NCBI RefSeq assembly: GCF_014356525.2 | Contig: NC_052504.1 | Span: 65,319,114 to 65,383,113, forward strand | DNA: 64,000 bases | Direction of reading: 5' to 3' | DNA from: Nilaparvata lugens | Taxonomy: Eukaryota > Arthropoda > Insecta > Hemiptera > Delphacidae | Shown: positions 12,468 to 27,600 of the stretch, piece by piece | Position numbering within the stretch: the stretch's first letter is position 1 | Layout: each line of letters begins with the position of its first letter | Translations under genes and position numbers: made by a program | The notes under the pieces: model-generated | The model's input: the letters and a program-made list of their open reading frames with translations, nothing else | Databases searched by the model: none | What the model was told of the DNA's origin: nothing

Positions 12468-13239
12468 TTTTTTCATTTCGTATTACGCGGAATCACTGAA
12501 ACCCTGATGTGCTTCAGGTATTGGTGTGCTCTGCAATATTCTCGCCATTGAAAACAGCCAAGATCCACGCCGTAATACTCCTTTATCGACTTCTAGTATT
12601 CTGTCCAAACGTCGACATTTTGGACTAGTTCCAGCCTCATCAACATGTCCAGTTCAGCAGTAAGAGCCATAGATTGGGCTAACTAGGTTAGTGACCGGTT
12701 GAGCGTGAATATTAAACGACTATTGAATCCAAGACAGACGCTGAGGATCCATACTAATGGTCACCCAGCCGATAGACTGAGGATTATCACCATTGATATA
12801 ATACATTTTAGTGATATAATGGATAAATGGTGGGATCATTTTTTTTAAATAAAAATCTTAAAGAGATCAACCCTAGAAACGAATCAAGAGGATATTTCAA
12901 TGTTCCGCTTCTAGAATATTTTCAAATCCTTCACTTACATACTGACAACACGTTATAGAGCCTCATAAATAGTCAGTAAATTTCAAGTGTGGATACTGTA
13001 CGTAATAATTGTATGGATATTCCACTCATTAAGAGGAAGTTACATGTTAGTTTCATTGCTCTTCGACTGAGTAATAAACGTGTGTTGTACTACAAATAGT
13101 CTAGACTAGAAAAATTTGTTCATACTACAAGAAAAATCTTGTTTCAGGCAAAGTAGACAAATAAGAAACTATTCCTGATATAGGCCTAATCCTCAACTAT
13201 TCCTTTCAAATTGAAAAAAAATAGAATATAATACTAATG
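12468..13239. other. Unassigned sequence
   Basis: No gene or repeat recognised; moderately GC-rich between 12480 and 12790 but without a convincing open frame. Confidence 0.45.
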
Positions 13240-13690
13240 CTCTGGTCCAAAAGTATTAAGAGCAGTATCAAAGTTAGAGTTCACAACTCCATTGTACAGA
13301 GCATTCTGATATATGGCTCAGAAACATGGTAAATGACAAAGAGGGACAGCCAGAGACTGAACGCAGTAGAAATGGATTTTCTTCGAAGAAGTTGCCGTGT
13401 ATTTCGGATGGATCAGGTCAGGAATTTGGAGATCAGGGGAAGAGTCGGGAAGCAGATTTCAACAGTTGATGTGATCAAATAATGAAGGCGACTTGTATGG
13501 ATGGGACACATGCAAAGAATGGATGATGAACGGTGGCCCAAAAGCATATTGAATTAGAATACACCATGAAAAATGAAGAGGGGAAGACCACCTGAAACTT
13601 GGATGAAGCAAGTGAAGAGTGACATCCGCGAGAGGAATTTGGCAGAGAGAGATTGGATGGATAGAGTGAGATGGCATGTGGGATGTTAGA
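13240..13690 (+). pseudogene. LINE reverse-transcriptase C-terminal remnant
   Basis: Conceptual + strand translation, with several in-frame stops, shows the conserved C-terminal blocks of a non-LTR ORF2 protein: SILIYGSETW, MDFLRRSCRVFRMDQVRN, RRLVWMGHMQRMDDERWPK, KRGRPPETWMKQVKSDI and RDWMDRVRWH. This pattern (YGSETW ... GH.QRM ... GRP..TW) is common in RTE-like and related LINE RTs. Stops after SETW, before RRLVWMGH and within the WPK...RGRPP stretch show it is dead. The catalytic domain upstream is not present. Confidence 0.8.
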
Positions 13691-14596
13691 GACGGTTTGA
13701 GCTGTGAATTGAACTCGCGATATATAAACATTGAAATTGAAATAAAAATCGCAATACCCTTTTTTGAATTATTTTATCACATGTTTCAACATTGATGCCA
13801 TTTTCAAGTGATATGAAGTATTTAATAAATAAATACTGCTGGAAGATTCTTATTTTTGATCTATAGCTCTTAGCCCTATACAGAAAAGAGACAATATAGA
13901 ATATAATACATTTTTGCATAAAACTTAAGTCCAATAATGCAAGCTGTATTTTTTTGATAGTAGTAACAGCTAATGCTAATGAACTCTGGATAATGCTAAT
14001 ATCTATACTTTATAGAATTATACTTTGGATAAAAGAAAATGAGACTTGGACCAAAATCCGTGTTGCCATTTTTGTGGAATTGCTATATGCTCATGCAAGC
14101 ATATAATCTGACTGGATGTATCAAATTTGACAACACTGTGCAGGGTTGTCACATTGAATAATATTCAGTCATATCAATAAGGTCTTGCATGAAAAGGTTG
14201 CAATTTTGCATAATTTGGCAACGCGGATCTCTTTCCAAGTCTTAACTTGTTTTATTCGGAGTATAGTACTGTATCGCAATATCCCCCCCCCCCGTAGCAT
14301 CGCTTAACACATAATTGGAGCTAGCTAATATCCTGTCATCAGTTTCCAATTTGTTACAAGCTAAGCATATATTTGCTAGCATTTAAACTGAAAAATCGTT
14401 CCAAAACTAGTTATTCAGGGTGCTCTTTTAAAGATTCCTTGCAATTTTGCAGAGAAAGTGAGAAAAACAGTTATGATTAAGCTTTTCTATAACAACAGTT
14501 CGTGATCTTTCCATACGGTTGCAGAATTTGGTTTGCCTAAAAGCTCAACTGCCCAAAATAAATGTGGTATTAATGGTTGTTGTGATTGTTTGACAG
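13691..14596. other. Upstream intron or flank of the receptor gene
   Basis: AT-rich, with a run of 10 C at about 14283. It ends in the splice acceptor TGTTTGACAG just before 14597. No upstream receptor exon is visible here. Confidence 0.5.
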
Positions 14597-14895
14597 GTAC
14601 TTGGATGTTCGGTCGAGCCCTCTGTCACCTCGTCGCCTACGCCCAGGGCACCAGCGTCTACATCTCGACTCTGACCCTCACCTCCATCGCAATAGACCGA
14701 TTTTTTGTCATCATCTACCCGTTTCAACCGCGAATGAAGCTGTCAACCTGTCTCTCCATCATTCTTCTTATTTGGATATTCAGCATGATGGCAACTCTCC
14801 CCTATGGTATATACATGCATCACGGACCCATGACAGGACATGAAGACAGAGTTTTCATCTGCGATGAGAACTGGCCCTCTGAATCATTCAGACAG
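14597..14895 (+). CDS. sNPFR: sNPFR exon: TM3, ICL2, TM4, ECL2
   Basis: The acceptor TGTTTGACAG|GT leaves a glycine codon split across the intron (one base upstream, two here). The exon closes in phase 0 at CAG|gtaatt. It encodes about 99 residues: WMFGRALCHL with the conserved ECL1/TM3 cysteine, TM3, the arginine switch as IDRFF, ICL2 with YPFQPRMKLSTC, TM4 ending in LPYGIYM, and an ECL2 whose ICDENWPSE carries the cysteine expected to disulfide-bond to TM3. The switch is D-R-F rather than D-R-Y. Reading past the donor adds intronic residues up to 15084 and is not the real product. Confidence 0.92.
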
Positions 14896-17800
14896 GTAAT
14901 TTATTCACTTTTTATCAAGTCCTACTCTGTTTCAAAGCTGGTCAGCAAGATTTTTAATCTCGCATGCATTGAGTCTCTCTATGCAACCCTCTCTTCTGTA
15001 GAAATAATCACATGCATTACCTCTTCCATTATATTTAAGGCATGCTGTCCCAATCTTGTCTTTTCGTATACATTTTTTTCCTGAATATAACATAATGTGT
15101 TTTCCTTCTTCAAAAACAAATTGGATTTATACAGAGAACAAAAAAATAATTTTTGAGAATACTAAGTTCATATAAGTTGATTTCAAAACTCTGTGACTGT
15201 GACTACCTCAGGAATGCTCAATAATCTCAATGATGTATCAAAAATCTTCAGATAGATGATGTCTAAATGCTCCTGTTATGACTAACATCTGAATATAATC
15301 ACTATCGATCTAATCGCTAATTATTCGGTCTTAAAATTTTCATATCTAAAGCTCATTCATGTGCCGTACGCACAAACTTCTCAAACTTGATCTTTGAATT
15401 TATAAAAAATAGATTCATTTCCCTTTTCATTTGAATTAATCTTATTCAAATTTAAACGTTTCATCATGAGAAGAAAACAGGTACAGTAAAGTTATCATTT
15501 TCATGATAAGCCTAGAGAAATAATTTCTATCAGGCTCGCCTACTACCGTTAGGCCTACCCCGTTATTCCCTTTCAGGAAGAGTGGGAAAAACTGAACAAT
15601 AATAATAGAATCCGGATAGGATAGATATAAATTGAAAACAAAATAAAAAAAACCCTATACAAAGTTAAACTTTTGAATACATAATTCCTCCAAGAGTATG
15701 CTTTGAAATAATAATAATAGAAACAATTATTATTCAGAGCACTTCTATCACAACAGAGCAAGTCCTAGTTTAAAAAGTTAGTCACTACTGTTGATAGTTC
15801 TATGAACAACATTAGCACAAACTGCTGAAAATTGATGTAGTATTTCCTAAGCTATGACTACAAATAATGATAATCACGAGCACTAAGAAGCTTGTTGTAA
15901 AGTATTTTAACTACAATGAAGAGAGTTGGGAGTATCTGACTAAAAAAGAGCAAACTGGAAACAGGAAAAGAGATCTTGTCACTTCTCTGCCGAACGGTAC
16001 AAAGTGGATTGACTCAAAAGGACAATAAGGCCTTAATAATGTTGTTTACCATCAGTCAGCCAAGAGTTTTATTAAAGAACCCACCTCTCCATGGGCCTTA
16101 TTGACTTCGCCAACCAGTCTTCCGCACAAAACTCGATAGCAATATCGGGTATTCCAAGTGGTCTACTGTTGTAGACAAAACATTCATTTTACGTCTCTGC
16201 AGTAGTTTTATGGATTTGAGAAGCAGGCAACTCAATTGAATGTCAGGTTCAATGATCATCTAAAAATAAAAGATTGTCTTTCTTATAATCTTCAAGTGAT
16301 CAGAGTGGACACAAACTGTCAGTAGTAGGGGGGGGGGCGAGTGGAGACTGAGTGAATCAACAAGAATTATATGAGGAGTCGATAAAAGGAGAAATAATTG
16401 AAGTTAGCAGAGGAAAGACACAGGGTAAAATTGGAATGGGATCAGATTAGATGAAGCAAGTTCAATATATTTATTATAAAAACACTAATTATTATTTTGG
16501 TTGTAAACAATTTAAGCAATATCTAATCCATTGATTCGCGTGAATATGATCTGCTCACCAGAATTTGAGATGCAAAATGATATTGCTCCGTGACAAACGT
16601 TTCAATAAAACTCTTAGGAAGTTGAGAAAAGTATGTACAGTGAATGATAAAACGAGAATTGGATGGTTTGGTGAGAGAATAACAAAATGTTTAACGTTGA
16701 AGCGCTTGAACAAGATTAGAGAGGAAATATGTTTTTCTGTCGCGTTATGGGAACGGTGCCAAAGATAAACATTAATTTCAGTTGATTTATCCGTTTTTGC
16801 GCTCCATAGGTGCAGCGATCGATCGTACGCACTTTTCAGTCTGAGATTTCTCTTTCACTAAAAGCGCTATATAACGTTGAAATTGTTCAGTTTGAACGAC
16901 TGTCACGTTTCGCATCCGAACAAACATCATAAATCTGAATCATTTCGGAACAATAAGAAACGAACAAGGGTAAATGTAAAACAACAAAAAAGATCAACAG
17001 TTGGTTTAATCGAGTTGTGCTTTAAAGTGAGCTCAATGTACTGTACACTCCTATACAATTACAGATCACACATACGATTGGATTGCTTGTGACATTATGA
17101 TAAATAACTTTTCATGATGCTATTTTCATAGTAACAATCATAGAGAAAATGGATAGGTATCACCTATAAGTACATGGGTACTATTGGGTAGTTACTAACG
17201 TATCGTTACTAACAAATGGATTCTATTTTTCTAACTTGATCATTAATTCATTTCGAACAAATCTCTCATGAGCCTGCCTCATAACATATTCCATATGTAA
17301 AAGTATGCTCGAGCTTCCTCAATACATTTCAGATATCATGTAGTATTCATTCATAATGTTTTTCATCTTTTAAAATCTCAAGTACATTGCGAAAAATATC
17401 CACGTTTCTACTATTCTTATTCATTCTATTCTGTCATACTCATCAAGATTCCGTAAATGTATCTTAGCATGGTATCTCACATCAAACACATCTATAAAAC
17501 CCACCAAACACGAATTCGAACAGATGTTACAAGTCAAGTAGAACACCAGTGCCATGTGTTGCAATACTAGTAGACACTCTTTCAGCACATTGTTGATTCA
17601 CAACTGATGTTCTGTTCGTGTTGGCACACGTTTATTGAACTTGTAAATCAATAGATATTTTTCTGGTTCCACATCTCCCAATATTCGTTTCCTCTCTTTT
17701 CTGTTTCTTCCTTTGCACTGTCTGAATTGTTTCCTCAATAATCAACCATTATTATTCAAGAAGTATTTTATCAAAATGGAATTAGGTTATCCTATCCAAT

Positions 17801-20800
17801 TCTCACACCTTGCTTTTCTGTAGTAAGTGCTGAACCATCATTCAAATTGGTGAGTGCAGCTGCAGAGTAGTCGGAGAGAAGAAAGGCTCCCTCCGCTCGT
17901 GTAAGCGGAAAGCTAATCTGGATTTGTGGATGCTGTATCTCGACCATTGTTCAACAAACGTGATCGTTACAGTTCTTGTTCTTGCTGATGGCTTGTAGCC
18001 CATTTCAATTTCAGTTACCCGGTTCTCTCTCAAGAATGACCGCAAACTACATGTTGCAACGCCACCAACCAACCTTCGAGACAATTCAGTTAATACAGCG
18101 GTCTCTGCTAGCCAAACAATGTCTGCTTCAGAAGTCTTGCCCACTTGCGGCTACAATACACCTAGCATATCAATTTCGCGCAACGCAAATGAGTAACGGG
18201 ATCGTGATCAGCAGTTTAATTGCATTTGGTTGGATGCTGCTCCCGGATTAAATTTGGATCACAACTACCTGATGCATGGAGGAATATGATTTCATGCTGC
18301 GTTTAAATCTTATTATAATATATAAAATTTGCATATTATTCCTTCACGTAATTATTCAATTCCTACCAACCGAAAATCAAGTAACGAAGCAGTGTGTGAT
18401 TACATAACCTTATCTTTTGGACAACATTAACATTTTATCAAAATTTTTGGAGAGAAATAGTGCTGGCTCAGCCTAGTTTTTCCTCCAATGTCATAATTAT
18501 TGTATTATGATTATAGTATTTTATACAATAAATGAATGAATGAAAAGTCAAGTCTATTCCCAATGTATCTAATGCTCTGAATCTAATGGATATGAATAAC
18601 TGAATTAAAGAAACGGTATACCAATTCTTTGGACGAAAACCTTTATCAGGATGAAACTTTGAATAAGCAACATGCTTCAATGAGAAAATATAATTTGTGA
18701 GCTACTGTAGTTGGTCACAAACTGAAATCTCATCACACCTTCACTCACTTGTCAGCTGTCACTCATCAGCGTCACCGGCCATTCACTCATCCGACACAGT
18801 CACGAGGTGGAGAAAAAGGGCCCTTTGAGCAATTAATTTCGAACATGCTACATATTTAGTGAAATGATTCTGAAGTGTTGGACAGTTTAAATAGAAAATG
18901 TGGACGTTCTTGAGTTTTTTACGGAGTGCCCCAGCCTCAAAAACCTCTCATTGTTCATTCTCCATTTTCTGCGATTTTCGCCATCGAATAGAAGAAAACT
19001 ACTCCCGCTTCTATTTTAGATAATCAAATTCCGAATGAAATGAAATAAATTCACATCTTTCTATCTTCATTGAGAGCTGAGTTACAATTTTTGAGTAAAA
19101 TTGGGTGGATTTTTCAATCAACTATATCTTTTGATCTTCACTATTTAGAATCATGATCCAAGATCTCTCTAAGGATTATTTTGTGCTTCACAACCTAACA
19201 TCAGCTAAACCGTTCTATCTCATATGGATTTTCAGGTACACCCGATAGCAAATTGTGTAAACCTGAATCATTGTGTAAGATCTCAATGTGGGAAAAATAA
19301 AGCTAATGATGGTGGTTGAAGCAAAAAATAGAATGTGTTTTTCGAAATACGAGGAAAATTGTTTCTTCATCCATTAAATTTGAATTTGAATTCGAATTTA
19401 TTGATATAAGGTGCAACTGGAAATCTATCTGAGATAGAACGGTGTACCTGGTCTCAGGTTATAGAATACAAACTCATGCAGAGAGGGATTTTGAATCATT
19501 ATTTTGAATTGTGGGAATCAGAAGATATAATCGACTAAAAACGAAAATTCCTCCTAATTTTGTTTTCCCCGGAAATTTGACTAGTTTTTAAAAATTATTG
19601 TAATTCAATGAAAATAGCGAACTCGGAATTATTTAATCTCATTCGCAAAAAGGCAAGAGTGATTTTTTACGTCTGATGGCTCGATTAAGCAAAAATAATT
19701 GCAGAAATTTGCGAAAAGAACAAAATAAATATCCGAGGTTTTTGGGTGGAAAACTCTAGTGCTAGAAGGTCAATACCCCAAAATGATTGCACAAAAAAGT
19801 TACCGCGTTGGAGTTTTTTCCAGCAGAAAAAAACTTGGTGACTGGACTGATCGCAATATTTTCCATTCCACATTTTCCATGGTTCCACTCATCTAAACAA
19901 ATATAAAATGATTTAGGAGCTCGCATTATCTGTATCACCTATAATAATTATTATGAACCTTAGCTATAACCCGTTTCTTTCAGAAATTATTCTACATTCA
20001 TTTCAACAATTACAAAACTGTAAGTATTACCCTCCATATCATATCCAGTTACGACCAGATAACACTTAGGATAACAGTTTTCGAATGTTTTTGTGTTGGT
20101 GACTAGCCAATATCGATAACATATTCCAGCGGCTCCCATGAATCATTCATTTGTTGACTTTCTGTCTGGCAGGTTATTTTTCTAGGCGTACAATCATCTG
20201 ATAACGCAGCATTTTGTTACAAAAAAACATTTTATTGTCTATTCGAACGAGATACAAGAGATGGATGTCGCAGAGCAATATTTATTCCCGTGAATTTATT
20301 TCTTATGAGGGCGTGAATTCAGTAATGGAAAATCACCTTATGAAAAAACATTTTATTTTCTTTGCGTATTGTGTATGGTGTATGTAATATCAATGCTAGT
20401 CCATAATATATTGGATTGTGGAAGTAAACTCATACATTCGAATAATAAATACATTTTGAAATTCTCCCATTTATTATGATTATGATCTGAATTCTCTAAC
20501 CTTTCTGAGTTATGCACAGGTGAATTTTGTGCAATTCTTCCTATGGATAAAACATCCATTATTCTATTTCATTTTGTTCTCTAGTTGCAAGAATTTATTC
20601 CCTTAGTATAATGTAAATAATATATCCAGTGCTCAAAAAATCTGCTACTTCAGTCCAATGCTCATGCTTACCTTAATAATATCGGGACACCGAGCTTCGC
20701 TCTGGAGTAAGAAAGCATAGAAGCATAAAAGCATAGTTTATATTCATTTATTTATTGATACAAAGAACATAATTCTCTAAAATGATTGGGGAGGAACTAA

Positions 20801-23800
20801 CAGGCACACCCTAAAATTGTTTCTTCCCCGAATTCTGATGTATACACTATAAAATAATACGGTAGTCCAAAAAGTAGGTTATGTTCCATACACTTTTGAA
20901 TTCAAGTCCAATTTCTAGTCCAAACATTCGTAAACAGAAAAGTACGAATTCAAATTGTTCACAAACCAGATTGAATAACAAAATAACACTCACTAATCAC
21001 TTAAAAATGTAAAATAATTATTAACTTTTAAAATGTTGATATATAGGTACCTACTTCAATTTAGAATGTAAACTATGTTTTCTACAATATTTGCTAATAT
21101 AAATAGAAAAAGAATGAATATTGAATTGAATCAAATCGTTAGGTATGTCAACAAATCAGATATGTTGATCAAGCCGATTGATAATATTCTTGCTTGATAA
21201 TATTTCTTGCCTAATCTTTCTTCTTAATTTCTTGCTTGATAATATTTCTCATGAGATCAGCTGATTGATTGCAATATTTGAACAGCTGATAATAATTCTG
21301 TCTTACTCCCACACACGCACTTCCATTTTTCATTATCGACAGACGACAAAATTGTCGGCTGTTTTTCCAAGGATGAATAATTATTATCTTTTCCATGTCC
21401 TTCAGCGAGTATTCCCAGGAATGAGGCCCTGTGCAATCGAATACTTTTATCAAGAATTTCCTATATTTCAAATTCCTTCGAAATCGTTAGAGCCGTTTTT
21501 GAGGTCCGTTGGGCATACATAAATGAATACATACAGGAATCACTCGCTTACACGGACACACGCTGTATACAGACTGCATATAAACGCAACGTTCATAGAG
21601 AAAAGTTATCTCTCCTCTATGGTACCGTACTAGTTCGAGCTCAGAATTAGAATCTCTTAAGAATTCCTTTCCAACTAACAAATGCAACTATCAAAATTGT
21701 CATTTAGGTTTACTCTGATCGATTGAGCTCAAAAGCGATATTTTGATTGGTTTAGTATTTATTAATTGCAATAGAATTTCTACTATAGGAATGACGCGTA
21801 ATACGACATATTATTGGTGATGACGCTGCTATCAGCGATTATCGAGTATTGAGTGCAGTGTATCTGTGTGGAAAACACTCCAATTTGGTTACACTGAACA
21901 AGAAGCTTCCATTCTGTATTGTGGTAATTGGGTTTCAGTTGATTGGTGTCCATTGATGGTAATTGATGTGCGATTCTATGACGCAGACGACCCTGAAACA
22001 TGATTTCAACGCACGATATCGGGCTTCCACTCTCTCCTTTGAAAAAGGCGCTTTGATGGATAGACAACGTTATCAAATTCACCCCAGTTCACCCTCGAGC
22101 AATGGTGATTGGAAAAGCCAACCCAACAAAAGGAAAGCTATGTATCATCTCACACTGATCTTTCACTTCAGAAATGATTTCAACAATTCCATCAAGAATG
22201 TTTTTCATAATTGAATGACATAGTTCACATTATATTACAGTAGAACCGGTTACCATTCTCGACTGATTCTACAATAAAGATATATCCTGCACGTGATGGA
22301 GAGTATTGGAAAAATATTTCAATCTTTGCATTCTATTCTCCGATGCAATAGACTCCATGTATATCTCATTGTTATGATATTCATAATACTCCATTCAATG
22401 AATTGACTCAGGAAAATCTAACATGTTGTGAAAAATTCAGTAACGTATTTTGTAGCGTGATAATCTCCATAATAATTCAGTTTTTGTTTACATGGAGATT
22501 CAGAACTATTACAACACATTGAGTTTGACATTGAATGGATTTATAAAATAACAAAGGAATGTTCTCGAAATACAATATGGTGCTTGTTTTGCGAATACCA
22601 ACGAGAAAATATTCGCAATCTCAATATCGTGCATGTTTACCGGACTCGATTATCGATTTTCTTGTTGTTGGAAACTAATTACAAAATTTCATTCAACTCT
22701 ATGAAATATATGAAGTATATAAGCTGCAAAATCAATAACATAGCTTATATCTATCGGCGTTAACCAGTATAATAAAATTGAGGTATTTTACATTGTTTCA
22801 TTCATCCACACAATCTAGCATAAGAGATTATCAAGCTATCTGCAATGCGGGTTGCATACTTTGTTCCTTCAACAGAAATCTGAGAATATCTTATTTTCGT
22901 TTGTAATTTTGTATTGCTACTATTTTATATTGCTAATTTTTTCCTCTTCCTCGAAAGTTATTCCACTAGATTTGTTTCAACTAGTATTAATATATGTGAA
23001 CCAAATAATAAGAATTGATTCTGGGCTATCATACCTTTTTAGTTTGCTTCATATTTTCAACATATTATTGTCTAAGGCCGGTTACAGAGCTCGACCGACC
23101 GTCAGTGCGTATGCACCATCTTTTCCATACGCATCCATACATCAGTTTTTCTGACTCACAAAATGGACGCATTTACAGATTGTTGTTCAGCAGCTTATTA
23201 TCTTTGTAAACGAAAGATTAAAAGACGTAGATATCAAGTTCACCTGATGGTCGCCTAAAGAGCATTTCAAAGGGAATTCAGTACAATATTTACATCATTG
23301 CTTGAGGATGGAGATAAATTTTTCAACTACTTCTGAATGTCCATCAAAAATTTTGATGAGTTATTTCGAGCTTGTATCACCATTGGGAGTACTTGCAGTC
23401 ACTTTAAGCTACGGATCAAAAAAATGTAGATAATAATAATAATATATGATTTTTCCAAAAATTTCGAAATTATTGAAGAAATGACGTATAGAAAAACTCT
23501 GGATTCGTATTATGTTACTATAAATTGAATTCATTCATCATGCTATTCAATTCAATATCAGCTGATTGTCGGGCAGAGGTGTCAGCACATTGGTTATATT
23601 GCGATCGGGCTACTGATCAGTACAGCTCTGAAAGCTTCTATTTGCTTCAATAGCGCGTCAGTCGACCGATGGAACGGATGCGCACGAGCTCGACCGATGG
23701 TTTTCGTACGCAGTGTAAAACGCATGGTCCCGACCATGCGCATGCGTGCTGTCAGTCCTGCTCTGTACGGATACGTGGAATATCAATGGAGAAGACAAGC

Positions 23801-24587
23801 GCGACTGACGTACGCACTGACGGTCGGTCGAGCTCTGTAACCGGCCTAAAAGTCGTCAGGACGACTAGATATTATTGTCAGGACGAACTTGACCTGTAAA
23901 AAGGTTTAAAGAATACGTATTTGAAGCTGGTTGATCAATTCTTTCTAAAGTTATTGTAGGACATATAAACAGACGATCAACGACTTTGACCCTGAGTAAA
24001 TCAAAAGTGGGAACTCGCTAACGCTTGTTCGATAAAAAGAGAGGTGACTTTTGCTAGGAAAAACAGAGGAAGTAACAAGTCTAAAATTTATTTATAATAA
24101 AATTCAAAGTTCATTCAACAGAGACAAAACACATATTCGGGAAATGATTGGGAATGAAAAGGCTTATAGCCTTACTATCTTCCTATGTTTACTATCTACT
24201 ATTCCAGATTTTCATTGGAAATTAGTCTATTAGTCCAAAAGAGTTTATGATTCGTCAGCACTTCCAAGTACAGAATTTTTTGTTCCAAAATTCACCGGTG
24301 AATATGGAACTTGTGAGTTTTATGAATCAGACCCTGGAGGTTTGTTGCAGTTTCAAAACATACCTCAATGATGCAGCGATCTCCATATGCTTTGCATATA
24401 TTCATAAACGATTTTAGATTTTCCCAAACAATATGATAAAAATTAGAATAAAATGATGATAATGATAATAAAACTTTACTCTTGGCATTCAGCGGTCACC
24501 TATCACTAGCGCTGTCATATTTTTTAACTCTCCAGTTGAGAATTTTTGGGCAAAATTTTCCTTTTTGGAAAACTATTTGGTAAAATC

Positions 24588-24618
<31 letters not shown>

Positions 24619-27600
24619 ACGTCCTAAAGACTCCAGTCATGGAGTATAAGACAAGTCATGTTATTACATAATAATTCTAACACTAAGTAGTTCAACCTAG
24701 TTTAGGTTTGAAAGGAATTCTTGTACACTATAAAAAGCTCTATCAACTAAATATTTTTTAATTTGTTTTTTGAAAATCTTCAAATCATCATTACTTTTCA
24801 AGATTTGAGGTAGCTTGTTATAAAATTTCCTACCAATATAATCTGGTTTTTGTTCAAATAACCTACTATTGTGACCCATTATATGATAATCTGCTCTGTT
24901 TCGCGTATTATACTCATGAACATCTGAATTCTGGATCACACCACTCGTTTTCACATGCATTACAACTTCATATACATACAAAGATGGCACAGTTAATAGA
25001 CCAAGCTTTTTAAATAAAGGCCTACAAGAGTCTAACCTATTCACTTTCTCTATACATCTGAGTGCCTTCTTTTGAATCTTAAACACCCTGTCCATATTTT
25101 GTTGAGATGAATTACCCCATACTAAAATAGCATACCTAATATGAGATAGTATAAGTCCATGGTAAGCAGTTAACAGTAGTTTTTTATCATTCAGCCTAGC
25201 AAGCTGCCGCAGGACAAATACCCCAGATGATATCTTATTACATATCCTCTCAATGTAAGGATGCCATGTTAATTTCCTGTCCAATAAAATTCCCAAGAAT
25301 GCTACTTTCTCTTCTTGGTCTAATTCATTTTCCTCTACAAACACATTTATTTCTCTATCCTCTACTGAATTATATTTACTTTTGAATTGTAGGAATTGAC
25401 ATTTCTTACTATTTATTGTTAATTGCCTTTGCTTCAAGAATTGGACAATTGACTGTACTCCAGTAAAAGCATTTATTTCTAGACTATCTAATAAATAATT
25501 GTTAAAGATAAGCGATGTGTCATCAGCAAACAACAGAGCTCTGTGATCTTTTAACTCTTTTGGTAATTGGTTCACATACAACAGAAACAGTAAGGGACCC
25601 AGAATTGAGCCTTGAGGTACTCCAGCCTGGACCTCCAGTTTTTGAGATTTAATTTTTACTATTTCATTCCCATCCACCTTGGTAAGCTCAACACACTGGT
25701 TTCTACCTATGAGATATGATTCGAACCATTTTAGTTCTATACCATTCACACCTACAGTTTTTAGTATTTCCAATAATATTCTATGGTTCACACAATCAAA
25801 AGCTTTGGATAAATCAAGAAATATTGCGGCTGCCTTCTCACCTGAATCTATTATATCTATTAGTCTTTCAACAAGGATACTATTGCAGTCTTAGTAGATT
25901 TCCCTTTCTGGAACCCATGCTGTTCATCACATATGAAATTAATTTCTTCCAGGTGCATCAATAGCCCATTTAAAACTACTCTTTCAAAATTTTACTTATT
26001 ACATTTAGAATACTAATGGGTCTATAATTTTCAACTCTTTCAGAATCACCGCTCTTGAAAATTGGCAAAATTTTTCCTTGTTTCAGATCATCAGGGAAAA
26101 TACCCTGCTCTAGTGAAGTATTAAGGAGATGCAATAAAGGGTCCAGTAATTCATTTTCACATTCTTTTAAAATTTTGCTTGAGACCCCATCCAATCCTAC
26201 TGTTTTTTTGTTATTCAAATTTTTTATTATTCTTGACAACTCATCTCTTGATAATGGATGAAATTTAAATACCTTTTCAATTGGCTCAGCATTTAATGTA
26301 GTTGTATTACAAGTATTAGTGTTCAGTGACTTTTGGAGATTATATGCAACCTGTTGATAATACTTATTGAAAAAGTTACAAATGTCTATACTATCATCCA
26401 TATAATTTCCATGTTCATCGATTATCCTAGGAACATTAGTAACTGTATCTTTTTGAGCTGCTCTCCTATTTCTATTAATTACCTCCCAAACAGCAGAGTT
26501 AAAATTGGTACTAGTTGTTAATATTTCAGCTGTTTTCTTACACTTAGCTTTCCTCACTTCTTTTGCATAGTTTTTCTTTAGACATTTGTATTTGACTTCA
26601 CTCGGAACATCCCTCACTAATTTAAATTCATCATAAGCTTCCCTAACAATATTTCTTTGAGTAAGAATATCTTCAGTTATCCATTCATCTACTTTGTTCA
26701 ATTTACTTTTTATTTTGACTTTTTTTATTGGACAGCATACACTAATGTGAAATCTTAGAGTATCAATGAATTGCTTATATTTTTAATTTAGGTTACAACT
26801 GTTATAAACACTACTCCAATTTTCTTGAAGCAGTTCCTGCTTCAAACAATTTATATTTCCTAGCTCATATTGCTGAATTTCTTTCACAAAAGTTTTTTTT
26901 CTGCTTGGATTCTGGCCCTGCAACTTAACATCTAAAATTTGATAGTTATGATCTGATAGATCTGAGCTACCTAACCTGACATTACAACCTTCTATATTTG
27001 TGAGGATATTATCAATAATTGTCTGTGAATTTCGAGTTACTCTTGTATATTCGTGGACCTTAATTTCTAAATTATTCATATTAATAATATCTCTAATATC
27101 CTCTGTCATTTTATCCTGCCTGGCAAAATCGGTATTGAAATCTCCTACTACTATAACATTTGTGAAACGAGCGGTTGTAATTTCCAAAAGTGTATGGAGC
27201 AGCTCACAAAATTTTTGCCAGTCTCCATTTGGTGACCTATAGATACCTAACACTGCTACCTCAAATCGATCATCAATTTTTAACCTTAGTCCCGTCACCT
27301 CTAAATCCATCTCAACAGAAAATCTCTTAACAAAATCCAGTTCATAAGTTTGGGTATGTTTAGCATTGCTAGTGAATATACATACACCACCACTTCTATG
27401 AGCTATTCTACAAAATTCTGATCTCAGTGAATAGCCTGGAATCCTAACTTGATTTATTTCCTTTATTTTTAAGCCATGCTCTGTGAAAATAACAATGTCA
27501 GGATCCTCCTGTTTAAGAAATACTTCTAATCTGTCAATTTTGTTGCGAAGATACTGAATATTTTGATGATAAATACTAAAAACCTTACCATCTTGTGCTA

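Noticed and set aside
14545..14843. Alternative-frame open frames over the TM3-TM4 exon (60 codons minus, 85 codons plus)
   Set aside because: Shadows of the GPCR coding frame.
14896..15084. Continuation of the receptor frame past 14895
   Set aside because: A consensus donor at 14895|14896 and an in-phase TM5 exon at 41747 show it is intron read-through.
17842..18251. Overlapping 100- and 91-codon frames on opposite strands
   Set aside because: Neither translation is recognisable; they lie within the receptor intron.
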